A stretch of 35,581 nucleotides of DNA from Kineococcus siccus. Its GTDB lineage: Bacteria > Actinomycetota > Actinomycetes > Actinomycetales > Kineococcaceae. The notes beneath the pieces were generated by a model. The model was not told the DNA's origin. It ran no database searches and saw nothing but the letters and a program-made list of their open reading frames with translations. This document shows positions 1 to 8,311 of this stretch, in pieces. Both the position numbers and the translations under genes were made by a program. Position 1 is the stretch's first letter. Every line of letters begins with the position of its first letter. Where the stretch lies: assembly GCF_009906795.1 (NCBI RefSeq), contig NZ_JAAALN010000016.1:1-35581 (forward strand), in the 5' to 3' direction.

Positions 1-256
1 CGGCTACTTGTGTACTGGACCCACGACAACGGCCCGGCCAGGCTGTGTCGAGGTGTCCGACACGACGCTCTTCCTAGCGGCTGCCCACCAGGTGGATCGG
101 TGTGGCTCTCTCATGGCGTGCGAAGGGTCGGGCACCGCCCGGCGGGGGTGAGGCTCAAGAGGGGTCTGTCGTGCTCGAAGTAGCGCTGCCCACCACTGCC
201 AGCACGACGAGGCCCGGCCGGCCGGTCGGTCCCGCGGCGGCGCGACGGAGGGCGAC
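1..256 (+). ncRNA. IS110 left-end non-coding region, candidate bridge RNA
   Basis: No credible gene occupies this stretch; open frames here lack ribosome sites and overlap the transposase. In IS110-family elements the non-coding end next to the recombinase gene encodes a structured bridge RNA whose loops pair with target and donor DNA. The position and length here fit that role. The GC-rich sequence contains several possible stems (for example around 205-240), but I did not fold it, and neither loops nor target sequence are established. The call rests on family knowledge and position only. Confidence 0.3.
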
Positions 257-1564
257 ATGGACGTCAAAAAGCCACCCATCACGGGTGTGATCATCGGGAT
301 GGACCCGCACAAACGCTCCGCGACCATCGAGGTCCTGGACCAGCGTGAGCGGTTGCTGGACGCGGGCCGGTTCACCACCGACACCGCCGGCTACCGCGAC
401 ATGCTCGCGGCGGGGCGGGAGTTCAAGCAGCGGACATGGGCGGTCGAGGGCGCCAACGGGATCGGTAAGCACCTCGCCCAACGGTTGATCGCCGATGGTG
501 AGCATGTGGTGGACGTCCCCGCGAAGCTGTCGGCGCGGGCTCGGGTGTTCTCCACCGGTCAGGGCCGTAAGACCGACGCCACCGATGCGCACTCCATCGC
601 CCTGGTCGCGTTGCGCTCTTCCGGTCTTCGGGTGGTGCAGGTCGACGGGGAGCACGTCGCGTTGCGCCTGCTGGTCGATCGTCGCGACGATCTCGGCGTC
701 CGGCGCACGGAGTCGGTGAACCGGATCCACAAGCTGCTGTTGGAGTTGCTGCCAGGTGGGGCGAAGACCGCGTTGACTGCAGCGCAGGCCAAGGCACTGG
801 TCGCGACCGTCCGGCCCCGCGATGTCGCCGGGAAGACCAGGCGGCGGATCGTGGTCGCGCTCATCGAGGAGCTGACTGGCACGGACAAGCTGATCAAGGC
901 GGCGAACAAGGAGCTGAAGGACCTCATCGTCGCGGGGGTCGCGGTTGATGGACCTGCACGGCATCGGTCCCTCGACCGCGGCACGGTTGCTGGGTGATGT
1001 CGGTGACATCGCCCGGTTCCCGTCCAAGGGGCACTTCGCGTCGTGGAACGGGACCGCCCCGATCGATGCGTCCAGTGGGGACAACAACCACCAGCGACTG
1101 TCGCGCTCAGGCAACCGGCGCATCAACCGGGTGCTGCACACGATGGCTATCGTGCAGTTGCGTCATGACACCGAGGGCCGGGCCTACTTCGACCGCAAGA
1201 GGCGCAGGGCAAGTCTTCGATGGAAGCGTTACGGGCGTTGAAGCGGCGCCTCTCCGATGTCGTCTACCGGCAGATGATCGCTGACGACCAGCTGCGCCAG
1301 GCCGGCTTGCAGCCGCCCTCGGGGCCTGCTGCTGACGACGTGCCGGAGGTCGTCGAGGAGCAGGAGCCCGTCGTCCTGGAGGACGTCGTGGACGACGTCG
1401 TGTCAGCGGTGGTCGTGACGGGCCCGGGAGGACAAGTGGGGGCGTCTACTGGCTCCAGCGCGGCCGGCTCGTATCCCCAGACCGGCCCTTCGGAGAAGTC
1501 ACTTCCCGGACCCGCAGCGCCATCGTCCACCCGCACCCGCAGGCCCTGCAAGAGCGTCGGTTGA
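257..1564 (+). pseudogene. IS110-family transposase, two frameshifts
   Basis: The ATG at 257 follows a GGAGGG ribosome site. The first segment (257 to about 940) has the RuvC-like DEDD domain: Asp16 in GMDPHK, Glu64 in AVEG, and Asp107 and Asp110 in KTDATDA. The frame then shifts near 935-945 (one base gained or two lost) into the conserved C-terminal segment, with MDLHGIGPSTAARLLGD and a region around RLSRSGNRRINRVLH that carries the catalytic serine in this family. A second shift near 1197-1200 (one base lost) restores the first frame at GKSSMEALRALKRRLSD. The last 60 or so residues are acidic and low in complexity, and may simply be translated element end. Intact relatives are about 400 residues in one frame, so this copy is inactive unless the shifts are sequencing errors. 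Confidence 0.85.
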
Positions 1565-1595
1565 CAGAGAGGGGTGCCATGACCGCGAGGTCGAG

Positions 1596-2495
1596 GTGTT
1601 GTTGTCTCCTGCTCCCGTGAATCAAGATGCGGACGTGATGACGCCCGTGGTGCTCGACTTCACCGACCCGGCGCGAGCAGCCTCGGCACCCGAGGGTCCT
1701 CGCCCCTTGAACACGAGTCTGTGGCGTCCGGCGGGAGCTGGCCCCTGGCCAGTCGTGCTGCTGTCCCACGGCACGGGTGGGTCGGCCCGTTCACTGGCCT
1801 GGCTGGCCGAAGCTCTGGTGGATGCCGGCTGGGCGGTGTTAGCAGTGGACCATCACGGCAACACCGCCACCCAGGACCACCAGCCCGCCGCCTTCGTCCG
1901 CGCCTGGGAACGACCACTGGACTTGAGCCGGGCCCTCGACCAAGCCTTGAACCTGGACCTAGGACTGGACGCCTCCCGCCTAGTGGCCTGCGGCTTCTCC
2001 ATCGGCGGGTACACCGCGGCCGCTCTGTGCGGTGTGCGAGAGCTGCGGCCGTTGTTCGAGGCGCTGGTGAGCGGGCAGATTTCACTGCCCGCGGTGCCGG
2101 AGTACCCGGGCCTGGCGCGCGAGCTGCGCCAGCGCTGGGAGCAAGATCCCGACGGTCTCCTCGCCGGATGTGAGGGCGACGTCAGCGATGCGCGGGTGCG
2201 CGCCGCGGTCTTGCTGTCACCGGGAATCGGTGAGCTGCTCGACCTCGACAGCTTGGAGCAGGTGCAGTGCCCAGTCCTGATCTTGTCCGGCGGGGCCGAT
2301 GAGACCACCCCGGCCGAGGCGAACGCCGATGTCTACGCCAAGCACATCCCCGCAGCGCAGCACGTGTGCCTGGGAGAGCGGGTGGGGCACTACGACCTGC
2401 TCGATGCGCCGACGACGGGTGAACGCACCGCTCTGCACCGACTCGCGGCGCGACTGATCGTGCAGTTCCTGGGGTCGTTCGCTGGGGCCTCATGA
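1596..2495 (+). CDS. Alpha/beta hydrolase, dienelactone hydrolase-like
   Basis: This 299-residue protein has the alpha/beta-hydrolase layout. An oxyanion-type segment VVLLSHGTGGS lies at about residues 53-63. The nucleophile elbow G-F-S-I-G has Ser135, the acid is probably Asp234 in LSGGADE, and the base His264 in RVGHYD, so the triad order is normal. It resembles the predicted dienelactone-hydrolase or PAF-acetylhydrolase-like esterases, but the substrate cannot be read from sequence. No signal peptide is visible, so it is probably cytoplasmic. The GTG at 1596 is the longest start; an ATG at 1638 is an alternative, and neither has a strong ribosome site. It stands alone downstream of the IS110 remnant. 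Confidence 0.85.
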   Translation: MLLSPAPVNQDADVMTPVVLDFTDPARAASAPEGPRPLNTSLWRPAGAGPWPVVLLSHGTGGSARSLAWLAEALVDAGWAVLAVDHHGNTATQDHQPAAFVRAWERPLDLSRALDQALNLDLGLDASRLVACGFSIGGYTAAALCGVRELRPLFEALVSGQISLPAVPEYPGLARELRQRWEQDPDGLLAGCEGDVSDARVRAAVLLSPGIGELLDLDSLEQVQCPVLILSGGADETTPAEANADVYAKHIPAAQHVCLGERVGHYDLLDAPTTGERTALHRLAARLIVQFLGSFAGAS

Positions 2496-2601
2496 GGCTG
2501 CTCCACCTTCCGCAGATCGACATGATCGGACGTCGCCGGCGGCCGCGGTCGTGCGACATCCAGCAGATGACCGTGAGGCCGAGAGGTCACGCACGGGCGA
2601 A

Positions 2602-3837
2602 TTACCGACGCCGAAAGGTGAGGGTCACTTCTGCGATCGCGTCTGGCTTGGGATTGGTGTCCTGAGCCTGCGGTTGACCTGTGACAGCGGGATCGTAGGT
2701 CCAGCTGACCGGGGCGGTGAGGACGAGGGTGTCTTCGCCGGGTTGCTCAATCCAGATCGACCAGCCTGCCCACGGCATCCACATGCCCCAGCCGTCGTGC
2801 AGCGGTGGGCGGCCAGTGCCAGGAAGCGGCCTGCTGGGGACGTCGGCGACGACGACGGCGTGAGTACCTGTCACCCGGGTGGAGGTGGCGTGCAATTGGC
2901 AGGGCAGGAGCTCCTGCCCCTCGGGCCACAGGCCTGGGCTCAAGGCGTGCAAGCTGATGGCGAAGACGCCGCCGTAGATGCGCTCCTGGTGATCATGCGT
3001 TCTCAGCGGGCCCAGGCGTGCGGTACGCAGCTGGACGGAGATGCTGGCCGGCGGACGTGCGGGCAGTGGGTGGGTCGTGACCAGGACGTCGACGGTGTAG
3101 TCGTCGGCGGGGTGAGCCGGCGGGCGGTCCCCTGCGACAACGCCGAAGCTGGTGAAGGAGTCCTCACGAGCGCTTCGAGCCTGGAAGCTGTCGTAGCGTT
3201 CCTGCTCGGCCAGCCACCTCGGGCGGCCTTCGTCGCGCAGGGTCGCCTGCTGCTCCAACAGTCCGTTGGATCGTTGCCGGGTGGGCTCATCGAGTACCCG
3301 GACGGTAGCTACCGGCTTGGCTGAGGTTGCATCAGAGGACGCTGGGTGAAGAGCTCGGCGAAGTCGGATGACGTCTTGTGGAGTGAGAGCTGCCGTGATG
3401 ACAGCGCCGGCGTCTTCGATGGTGGCCAGCAGACGGTCGTAGTGGTCGTAGACATGGACGCCGAGACTGGCGGTGGCGTAGGTGCGGGCTAGATTCCACT
3501 GCGTCTCATCGCTGACATCCACGACGACGGCGTCGGGCCATCGGCCGGTGCGTCGGAGGAGCTGCAGGGCGCGCAGGTCCTCCTCGGCCCAGCTCTGCTG
3601 CTCTGCCAGGTCGTAGCGTGAGGGGACGCGAGGGCCGCTGCCGCCCCAGCCGTCGTCGGGGATGGCCACCCACCGGTCAGAGTGCAGGTCGATGACCATG
3701 GAGGCGGCGGCGGGGCGCACGGTGTCGAGGGTAGCGACGACGGCTCGTGGGCGGTCCAACCAGTCGTCGCCGCTGGAGAGGTCGCTGGCGACGACGACAT
3801 GGACCTCCCGGTCCGCGAACTGACTGGTGAGCAGCAC
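2602..3837 (-). CDS. Hypothetical protein, 411 aa
   Basis: I do not recognise this protein. It is soluble, with no signal peptide or membrane segment. The N-terminal third mentions a VVVASDL-like strand and a Trp/Gly-rich stretch (DDGWGGSGPRVPSRYD). The middle is helical, with AEEDLRALQLLRRTGRWPD and TPQDVIRLRRALHP. The C-terminal 170 residues look beta-rich and aromatic (DGWGMWMPWAGWSIWIEQPGED). The GTG start at 3837 has an AGGA ribosome site seven bases upstream, and codon use is normal for the region. It converges with the hydrolase at 1596-2495. Confidence 0.7.
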   Translation of the reverse strand: MLLTSQFADREVHVVVASDLSSGDDWLDRPRAVVATLDTVRPAAASMVIDLHSDRWVAIPDDGWGGSGPRVPSRYDLAEQQSWAEEDLRALQLLRRTGRWPDAVVVDVSDETQWNLARTYATASLGVHVYDHYDRLLATIEDAGAVITAALTPQDVIRLRRALHPASSDATSAKPVATVRVLDEPTRQRSNGLLEQQATLRDEGRPRWLAEQERYDSFQARSAREDSFTSFGVVAGDRPPAHPADDYTVDVLVTTHPLPARPPASISVQLRTARLGPLRTHDHQERIYGGVFAISLHALSPGLWPEGQELLPCQLHATSTRVTGTHAVVVADVPSRPLPGTGRPPLHDGWGMWMPWAGWSIWIEQPGEDTLVLTAPVSWTYDPAVTGQPQAQDTNPKPDAIAEVTLTFRRR

Positions 3838-3986
3838 AGCGGAATCCTGTCATCCGGTGGCAGTGCAGGTCAGCTGGTGGCCGACATCCCCAACGGGGCT
3901 CGCGGAACCCCCTCAATGCCTGTCCGCGCCGGCAGCGGCATGATCGTGAGGTCTTGGTGCTCGGAGGTCACCGAGATGCTGCGCGG

Positions 3987-4142
3987 ATGACTGAGAAGAC
4001 GAGCATGCAAGCACGAGTGCGGCATGGGACAGACCGCACGTACACGATGCTCATCGACGGCCGCACCGGAGAGGTGGAGGTCGGGATGACCACCGAGACC
4101 GGTCGGCTGCCCGAGCTGGCCAGGGAGGGGCCGCACGGGTGA
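3987..4142 (+). CDS. Possible small protein, 51 aa
   Basis: A short open frame starts at ATG 3987 (MTEKTSMQARVRHGTDRTY...) and could extend upstream to a TTG at 3954. It is hydrophilic and unrecognised. No clear ribosome site precedes the ATG. Its stop overlaps the start of the next open frame (4139), the kind of overlap seen with translational coupling; this is the main reason for listing it. Confidence 0.3.
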   Translation: MTEKTSMQARVRHGTDRTYTMLIDGRTGEVEVGMTTETGRLPELAREGPHG

Positions 4143-4489
4143 TGGGCGTGCCGCTCGAGGAGGTTCTGCTCGAGGTGCTGGTGCTGCCACGAGCGCCACA
4201 CGGGCGCGATGGTCAACTGGTCCGCATCCCTGAGCCGGGACGTTCCCGAGAGAGGGCGTTGGGGCAGGCGCATCGGTTCGGAGCAGAGGGTGGCTGGTTC
4301 ACGACGGTCGCCGGCAGCGGGACCGGCATCTGCCTTGGAGGGGTTGGACGTCGCCCCGAGGTGGGAACCGGCGAGCTAGCTGAGCTCGAGGCGCCGCAAT
4401 ATCCTGCGGAAGGCGGCATGTGCGAATGTCCCCGGCTGCTCGAGGCCGCGGGGACTGGGACAGTGTTCATGCTCACGGCCGACCGTTGA
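4139..4489 (+). CDS. Hypothetical protein, 116 aa
   Basis: This unrecognised open frame begins with GTG-ATG at 4139/4142, overlapping the stop of the preceding small frame. Third codon positions are mostly G or C, as in real genes nearby, and the opposite strand offers nothing better. The sequence starts with a hydrophobic/acidic helix (PLEEVLLEVLVLP) followed by Gly-rich segments and two cysteines (MCECPRLL). No signal peptide or known domain is visible. It converges with the beta-propeller gene. Confidence 0.4.
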   Translation: MMGVPLEEVLLEVLVLPRAPHGRDGQLVRIPEPGRSRERALGQAHRFGAEGGWFTTVAGSGTGICLGGVGRRPEVGTGELAELEAPQYPAEGGMCECPRLLEAAGTGTVFMLTADR

Positions 4490-4495
4490 GGTCAA

Positions 4496-5764
4496 TTACG
4501 GGCGCAGTTGGCGGGCCCGGCGTTCGATGAGCGGGGGGTCAGGGAAGGTGGGTTGGAAGGCCAGTCCCGAGCTGGCGAAGCCGCCGGCGGTGCTCAGCTG
4601 GGTGGGCGCATCGCCGTCCACCGGAAGAGCCCAGATTGCGGGGTCAGCGCTGCCGTAGTCACACCCTTCACACGCGGGTACGGACGTGAACCCGTCAAGG
4701 GCGAGGAAGGTCCCGTCTGGTGACCAGGCCAGATGCTCGGCGCTGACAGGCGCTTCGCCGAGGTCCCGCAGTAGCCGGCCCTCGGCGTCGGTGATGACCA
4801 CGCGCGGCGCACCGCTCGGGCGGAAGATGATGCCCTGCTCAGGAACGCCGGGCGTGCGGATCATCGCCAGCTTCGTGCCGTCGGGAGAGAAGGTCGGTAG
4901 CGCCTCGGCGTACGTGGGGGTGCGCAAGCGGATGGAGGTCGCTGAGGTGACGTCCGTTCGCACGAGGTCCTGTCCCTGCCCGTCGGACTTGGCGCTGATC
5001 ACAGTGGTGCCGTCGACGGAGAAGGAGGCCCACCCGCTGCCTTGGGCATCCCCGGCCACTTGACGGGTGGCACCGGTGGCGAGGTCGGTGAGGAACAACT
5101 GGGGGTTGGAGCTGCCACCGCACGGGTCGCCGGGGATGGCCCGCCACAACAGCACAGAGTCGTCACGGGAGAAGACCAGCTCGTTGGTGACCACCTGCGC
5201 GGGGGTGAGGATGCGCACCGCCGTGCGTGAGCCAGCGCCGGAGTCGGGGTCGATGAGGACGAGGTCGGCGGGCGGGGTGGGCGGGTTGGTGGCGCAGTCG
5301 ACGTTGGTGGGGATGCCTGCCCGGGCGACGGCCACGGTGCCGTCGGGACCGGCGGTGACGGCGCGGATGTCGTACCCGGTCATGAGGGTCTGTCGCTGGC
5401 TGCCGTCGGGGCGGGCGCTGTAGAGGGTGGAGCTGCCGTCTTGGCGGCCGTCGTAGCCGATCCAGAACAAGCGTTGTCCGTCGCGGCTCCACGTCAGCGC
5501 GCCGATCCCACCGCCGCGGGCGACGGGTTCGACCTCGTGGCTGGCTGTGTTCAGGGTGAGCAGGCTCTGCTCGGTGTCAGCGTCCGTCCAGCCGGTGAAG
5601 GCCAGCAGCGAGCCACCAGAGCCGTCAGCCCTCGTCGCCACACCAGGGGAGCTGGAGGCGCTGGCAGTGGTGGTCAGCAACAGGACGGTGCCGAGGGCGG
5701 CCAGGATCGTCGACGAGCCTGCCGTTTGTGTGCGCATCCTTGTAGGACACCACCCGTCGGGCAT
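4496..5764 (-). CDS. Secreted TolB-like beta-propeller protein
   Basis: The N-terminus carries an export signal: a charged MRTQ segment, then STILAALGTVLLLTTT and an A-S-A cleavage-like site. The rest shows repeated beta-propeller blades with the TolB/WD40-like PD40 signature: LTWSRDGQRLFW, LVFSRDDSVLLW, ASFSVDGTTVI, PTFSPDGTKLAMI and LAWSPDGTFLAL. It is probably secreted or on the cell surface, with an unknown ligand. I chose the ATG at 5764 because AGGGAA lies just upstream; the ATG at 5737 gives a more typical signal peptide but its AAGG directly abuts the start. An earlier start at 5851 would add an Arg/Cys-rich leader unlikely to be real. Cysteine pairs (CATN, PCGG, ACEGC) fit an exported protein. 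Confidence 0.8.
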   Translation of the reverse strand: MPDGWCPTRMRTQTAGSSTILAALGTVLLLTTTASASSSPGVATRADGSGGSLLAFTGWTDADTEQSLLTLNTASHEVEPVARGGGIGALTWSRDGQRLFWIGYDGRQDGSSTLYSARPDGSQRQTLMTGYDIRAVTAGPDGTVAVARAGIPTNVDCATNPPTPPADLVLIDPDSGAGSRTAVRILTPAQVVTNELVFSRDDSVLLWRAIPGDPCGGSSNPQLFLTDLATGATRQVAGDAQGSGWASFSVDGTTVISAKSDGQGQDLVRTDVTSATSIRLRTPTYAEALPTFSPDGTKLAMIRTPGVPEQGIIFRPSGAPRVVITDAEGRLLRDLGEAPVSAEHLAWSPDGTFLALDGFTSVPACEGCDYGSADPAIWALPVDGDAPTQLSTAGGFASSGLAFQPTFPDPPLIERRARQLRP

Positions 5765-5840
5765 CGGTTCCCTGGAATCGGGTGATCTGTCCCGGCGTAG
5801 ACGGGAGTGGCAGCAGCCCCCTCGAGCTGAGAGCACGCCC

Positions 5841-5932
5841 CGCGAGGCCACCGGCTTCAGCTCGCGCGTTCCGCGAGGCCACCGGCTTCAGCTCGCGCGT
5901 TCCACGAGGCCAGCGGCTGTGAGCGCGCCCTC
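5841..5932. repeat. 31-bp tandem repeat, two perfect copies plus one degenerate
   Basis: Positions 5841-5871 and 5872-5902 are identical 31-bp units that begin CGCGAGGCCACCGGCTTCAG. A third, diverged copy spans about 5903-5932. The sequence before 5841 resembles the end of the diverged copy. The array lies in the divergent intergenic region between the beta-propeller gene and the DUF2283 gene. Confidence 0.85.
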
Positions 5933-5992
5933 CCCGCCACCAGCGGCAAGACCGGTAGATCAGCCGCGCGCTCATCGCGGCAAGCTAGGGCC

Positions 5993-6232
5993 ATGGACGG
6001 CACCTGGGACGCGGAGGTCGATGCGGCCTACATCGATCTGTCGGGCGACTGCACCGACCCTCCGCTGAAGCAAGTGATCGTGGACACGGGGTCTGAGGAG
6101 TACGAGGTCATCTTGGACTTCAGTCCCGCCGGTCGTCTGCTGGGAGTTGAGGTGCTGGGCGCTAGCACTGCTCTGGACCCTGCTCTGCTCCGGACGCTGC
6201 GTCGCATCGACACACCGGCAGAGGCGCACTGA
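5993..6232 (+). CDS. DUF2283 family protein
   Basis: This 79-residue protein matches DUF2283: an N-terminal W-D-A-E-V-D-A-A-Y-I-D-L strand motif (the family's D-x-E-x-D-A-x-Y-I), then an acidic strand EEYEVILDFSPAGRLLGVEVLGAS and a short C-terminal helix. Members are small, compact, beta-rich proteins of unknown function. The ATG at 5993 has AGGG nearby. It stands alone between two minus-strand genes. Confidence 0.8.
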   Translation: MDGTWDAEVDAAYIDLSGDCTDPPLKQVIVDTGSEEYEVILDFSPAGRLLGVEVLGASTALDPALLRTLRRIDTPAEAH

Positions 6233-6260
6233 GCGGCGGCACGAGCGGACGCGCTCGCTC

Positions 6261-6803
6261 TCACCTGTGGTGGGCCGGAAGGCGCTGGTGGGCGTCCATG
6301 ACGTGCAGGCTGCGGCGCAGCCACCTCATCTGCTCATCCCACCAGGCCAGACGCCGGTGCATCGGTGGGGGCTGCTCGGCATGACCCCAGACGTAGTCGT
6401 ACAGACCGTGGAAGCCGGCGGAGTCCCGGATCCGTTCGGCTGCGGCTGAGTCGTCGAGCGAGGCGGCGGCGTCGTGAAGGACGTCGTCGATCTCCGCCAT
6501 CGCGCCACGCATCCAGCCGTGCCAACGGTGGTGGGGACGGGCCAGGGCGCGCCGGCAGCCCTTGGCGTCGAGCACCCTGGTGATCGGCCATCGAGGCGCG
6601 GACAAAATCTGCCGCTCCTCGTTGACCTGCAGGAGGAGGCGGTAGCTGTGTGCGGCCAGGACGCGGCCGTCTTCGACGCACAGGGGCTCAGCCCCTGGGT
6701 AGCGGCCGCTCTCCTGCGGGTTGCCCGCCAGGCGCAGGACATGCACGGGCCGCAACCAGCCAGACAGGCGTAGGCGGACGAGCTGCAGTACGTCTTCTTC
6801 CAC
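6261..6803 (-). CDS. Hypothetical protein, 180 aa
   Basis: This unrecognised soluble protein is rich in Arg, His and Trp. It has an N-terminal hydrophobic-basic helix (VLQLVRLRLSGWLRPVHVLRLAG) and a C-terminal Trp/Arg-rich segment (RLAWWDEQMRWLRRSLHVMDAHQ). No signal peptide or domain is recognised. The GTG start at 6803 lacks a clear ribosome site, so the start is uncertain. Codon use is consistent with a real gene. Confidence 0.6.
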   Translation of the reverse strand: MEEDVLQLVRLRLSGWLRPVHVLRLAGNPQESGRYPGAEPLCVEDGRVLAAHSYRLLLQVNEERQILSAPRWPITRVLDAKGCRRALARPHHRWHGWMRGAMAEIDDVLHDAAASLDDSAAAERIRDSAGFHGLYDYVWGHAEQPPPMHRRLAWWDEQMRWLRRSLHVMDAHQRLPAHHR

Positions 6804-6878
6804 CGGAGAAGTGTGCCGCCCGTTCGCTCATCGGTCTGAGCGTGAGGACGGGCCGGCGAGCCCCGAGAGCCGCAGCCA

Positions 6879-7088
6879 TCACCCCGCTGTCATCAGCAGC
6901 CAGAACACCTCCACCACGATCAGCCTGGCCCCAGCGATCACGACGCCGACCTCCTGGCGTGCGTGTCGCAGCAGCTGACGCCGCGCGACCTTCCTCGTCG
7001 CCTCCTGCACAAGGGCCTCGGCGTCAACGGGAGCGCCGGTGTGGTGGCGCAGCCGCGTCACGAAGTCGTCGTCCGGGTCGGTAGGCAT
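6879..7088 (-). CDS. Small hypothetical protein with C-terminal hydrophobic segment
   Basis: This 69-residue protein has an acidic N-terminus (PTDPDDDFVTRLRHHTG), a basic middle (ATRKVARRQLLRHARQ) and a C-terminal hydrophobic stretch (VGVVIAGARLIVVEVFWLLMTAG) that could anchor in the membrane. The ATG at 7088 has a good GAGGAG ribosome site eight bases upstream. The acidic-basic-transmembrane order recalls the cytoplasmic start of the putative anti-sigma proteins next door, so it could be a remnant of one; that is speculative. Confidence 0.55.
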   Translation of the reverse strand: MPTDPDDDFVTRLRHHTGAPVDAEALVQEATRKVARRQLLRHARQEVGVVIAGARLIVVEVFWLLMTAG

Positions 7089-7324
7089 GACCGGCGCTCC
7101 TCAGCGCCGAGCCCATCTCAGTCAAGGGGTTGACGTCGCGAGAGCTCGATCTACCACGAGCACGTCGGGGGCACTTGTTGTTGCCCAGGTGAAGCCACCT
7201 CGAGCGTCGCGCACAGAGTTGAGTGAGGTGTCACCCATCCGTGCGGCAGACCCGACCGCGCGACCAGCGGCTTGAGCGCGCGCCTCGCACCGCACTGCGT
7301 CACAAGCAGTCAGTCTCCTCAGCT

Positions 7325-8311
7325 TCAGGCGGTAGAGACTTCGAGCACCGGTCGTCCCCGGCCCGCGGCCGCGGCCTCCGCGTCCACACCGCCGCAGGAG
7401 TTGATGGCTGCTTCCCCGGCTTGATCCAGGAAGCCGGTCAGGTCGCCGAGCGGGGCTCCCCACGTCTCGATGCGGTCACCGATGCCGAGGCGGGTCCCGT
7501 CGGTCAAGACGATCTGCTCAGTCGCGTCATCCCACGCCGAGCCCTGCGGCCAGACCAGGAGCGCCTCGTCCATGACCAAGCAGCCGTCCTCGAGTCCGAC
7601 GGTTCCGGTGCGCGCCCAGGCCTCGCGCACCAAGCCCTCGGGGTGGCCGGCGATGGCGATGACCGGGTCAGGTGTTGCCGGGACGATGGCGGGGACGGAG
7701 TACGAGGGCCACTCGTCGGAGCGGACGATGCGCCAGGCGTCGGTGTCGTCGTTGCGCACGAGGATCACCGACCCGGAGAAGGGGGCCTTGCCGATGACCA
7801 GGGCAGGGTCGTCGTCATAGGAGTAGGAGAGCGGGACGGCAACGGCTTGCCGCCAGCCCTGCGTGACGGTGTCTGTTGTCGGGTAGGACCGGGGTACACC
7901 GATCCTGACGTCGTTGACCCGCAGCTTGTCAGCGTTCCAGCGGATCAGCCACGTCGGGTCTTGGACCCAGTAGTCGTTGTGCGCTGCAGCGTCGTCTCCG
8001 GCCATCCGGGCCTCGATGTAGCCGCGGACTACCTGCTCGGGTGATCCGCTGGCGTCGGGCGCGGCTACGGTCGTCGTGGTGGTGGCCGTCCACAGCCACG
8101 ACATACCGCCTGCTGCACCAACCCCTCCGACGGTGGCCACCACCGCCAGGCCGAGAGCCACCGGTAGTGCTCGAGTGCGCAGCCGGCGCCGACGTCCGCG
8201 AGCCTTGATGTGATCCAAGTTCCAGGTGGGCGGCGGACTGGGCCGGTCACGCAGTGCGGTCCTCAAGGTGCTCGAGACGTCGGCGCTGGTGTCGCTGTCG
8301 TCGTTGGTCAT
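7325..8311 (-). CDS. Single-pass membrane protein, putative anti-sigma factor
   Basis: The 328-residue protein has an acidic cytoplasmic start, a basic stretch (KARGRRRRLRTR), one transmembrane helix at about residues 48-70 and a Thr/Ala linker followed by a long extracytoplasmic domain. Its start overlaps the stop of the ECF sigma gene (bases 8308-8311), so the two are translationally coupled. That arrangement and topology are typical of ECF anti-sigma partners. No zinc-binding HxxxCxxC motif is present, so it is not a ZAS-type anti-sigma factor and the role is inferred from context. The outer domain has one conserved-looking Cys pair (EDGC, NSCGG). Confidence 0.75.
   Translation of the reverse strand: MTNDDSDTSADVSSTLRTALRDRPSPPPTWNLDHIKARGRRRRLRTRALPVALGLAVVATVGGVGAAGGMSWLWTATTTTTVAAPDASGSPEQVVRGYIEARMAGDDAAAHNDYWVQDPTWLIRWNADKLRVNDVRIGVPRSYPTTDTVTQGWRQAVAVPLSYSYDDDPALVIGKAPFSGSVILVRNDDTDAWRIVRSDEWPSYSVPAIVPATPDPVIAIAGHPEGLVREAWARTGTVGLEDGCLVMDEALLVWPQGSAWDDATEQIVLTDGTRLGIGDRIETWGAPLGDLTGFLDQAGEAAINSCGGVDAEAAAAGRGRPVLEVSTA

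Larger units (their letters stand above)
1..1564 (+). mobile_element. Decayed IS110-family insertion sequence
   Basis: A DEDD-type transposase remnant starting at 257 is preceded by about 250 bp without a convincing gene and followed by a C-terminal tail to 1564. This matches IS110-family layout: a long non-coding left end, no terminal inverted repeats and usually no target duplication. The exact ends cannot be placed from sequence alone, because IS110 elements lack terminal repeats and the left end may lie outside the window. Two frameshifts in the transposase imply that this copy cannot move by itself. Confidence 0.7.
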
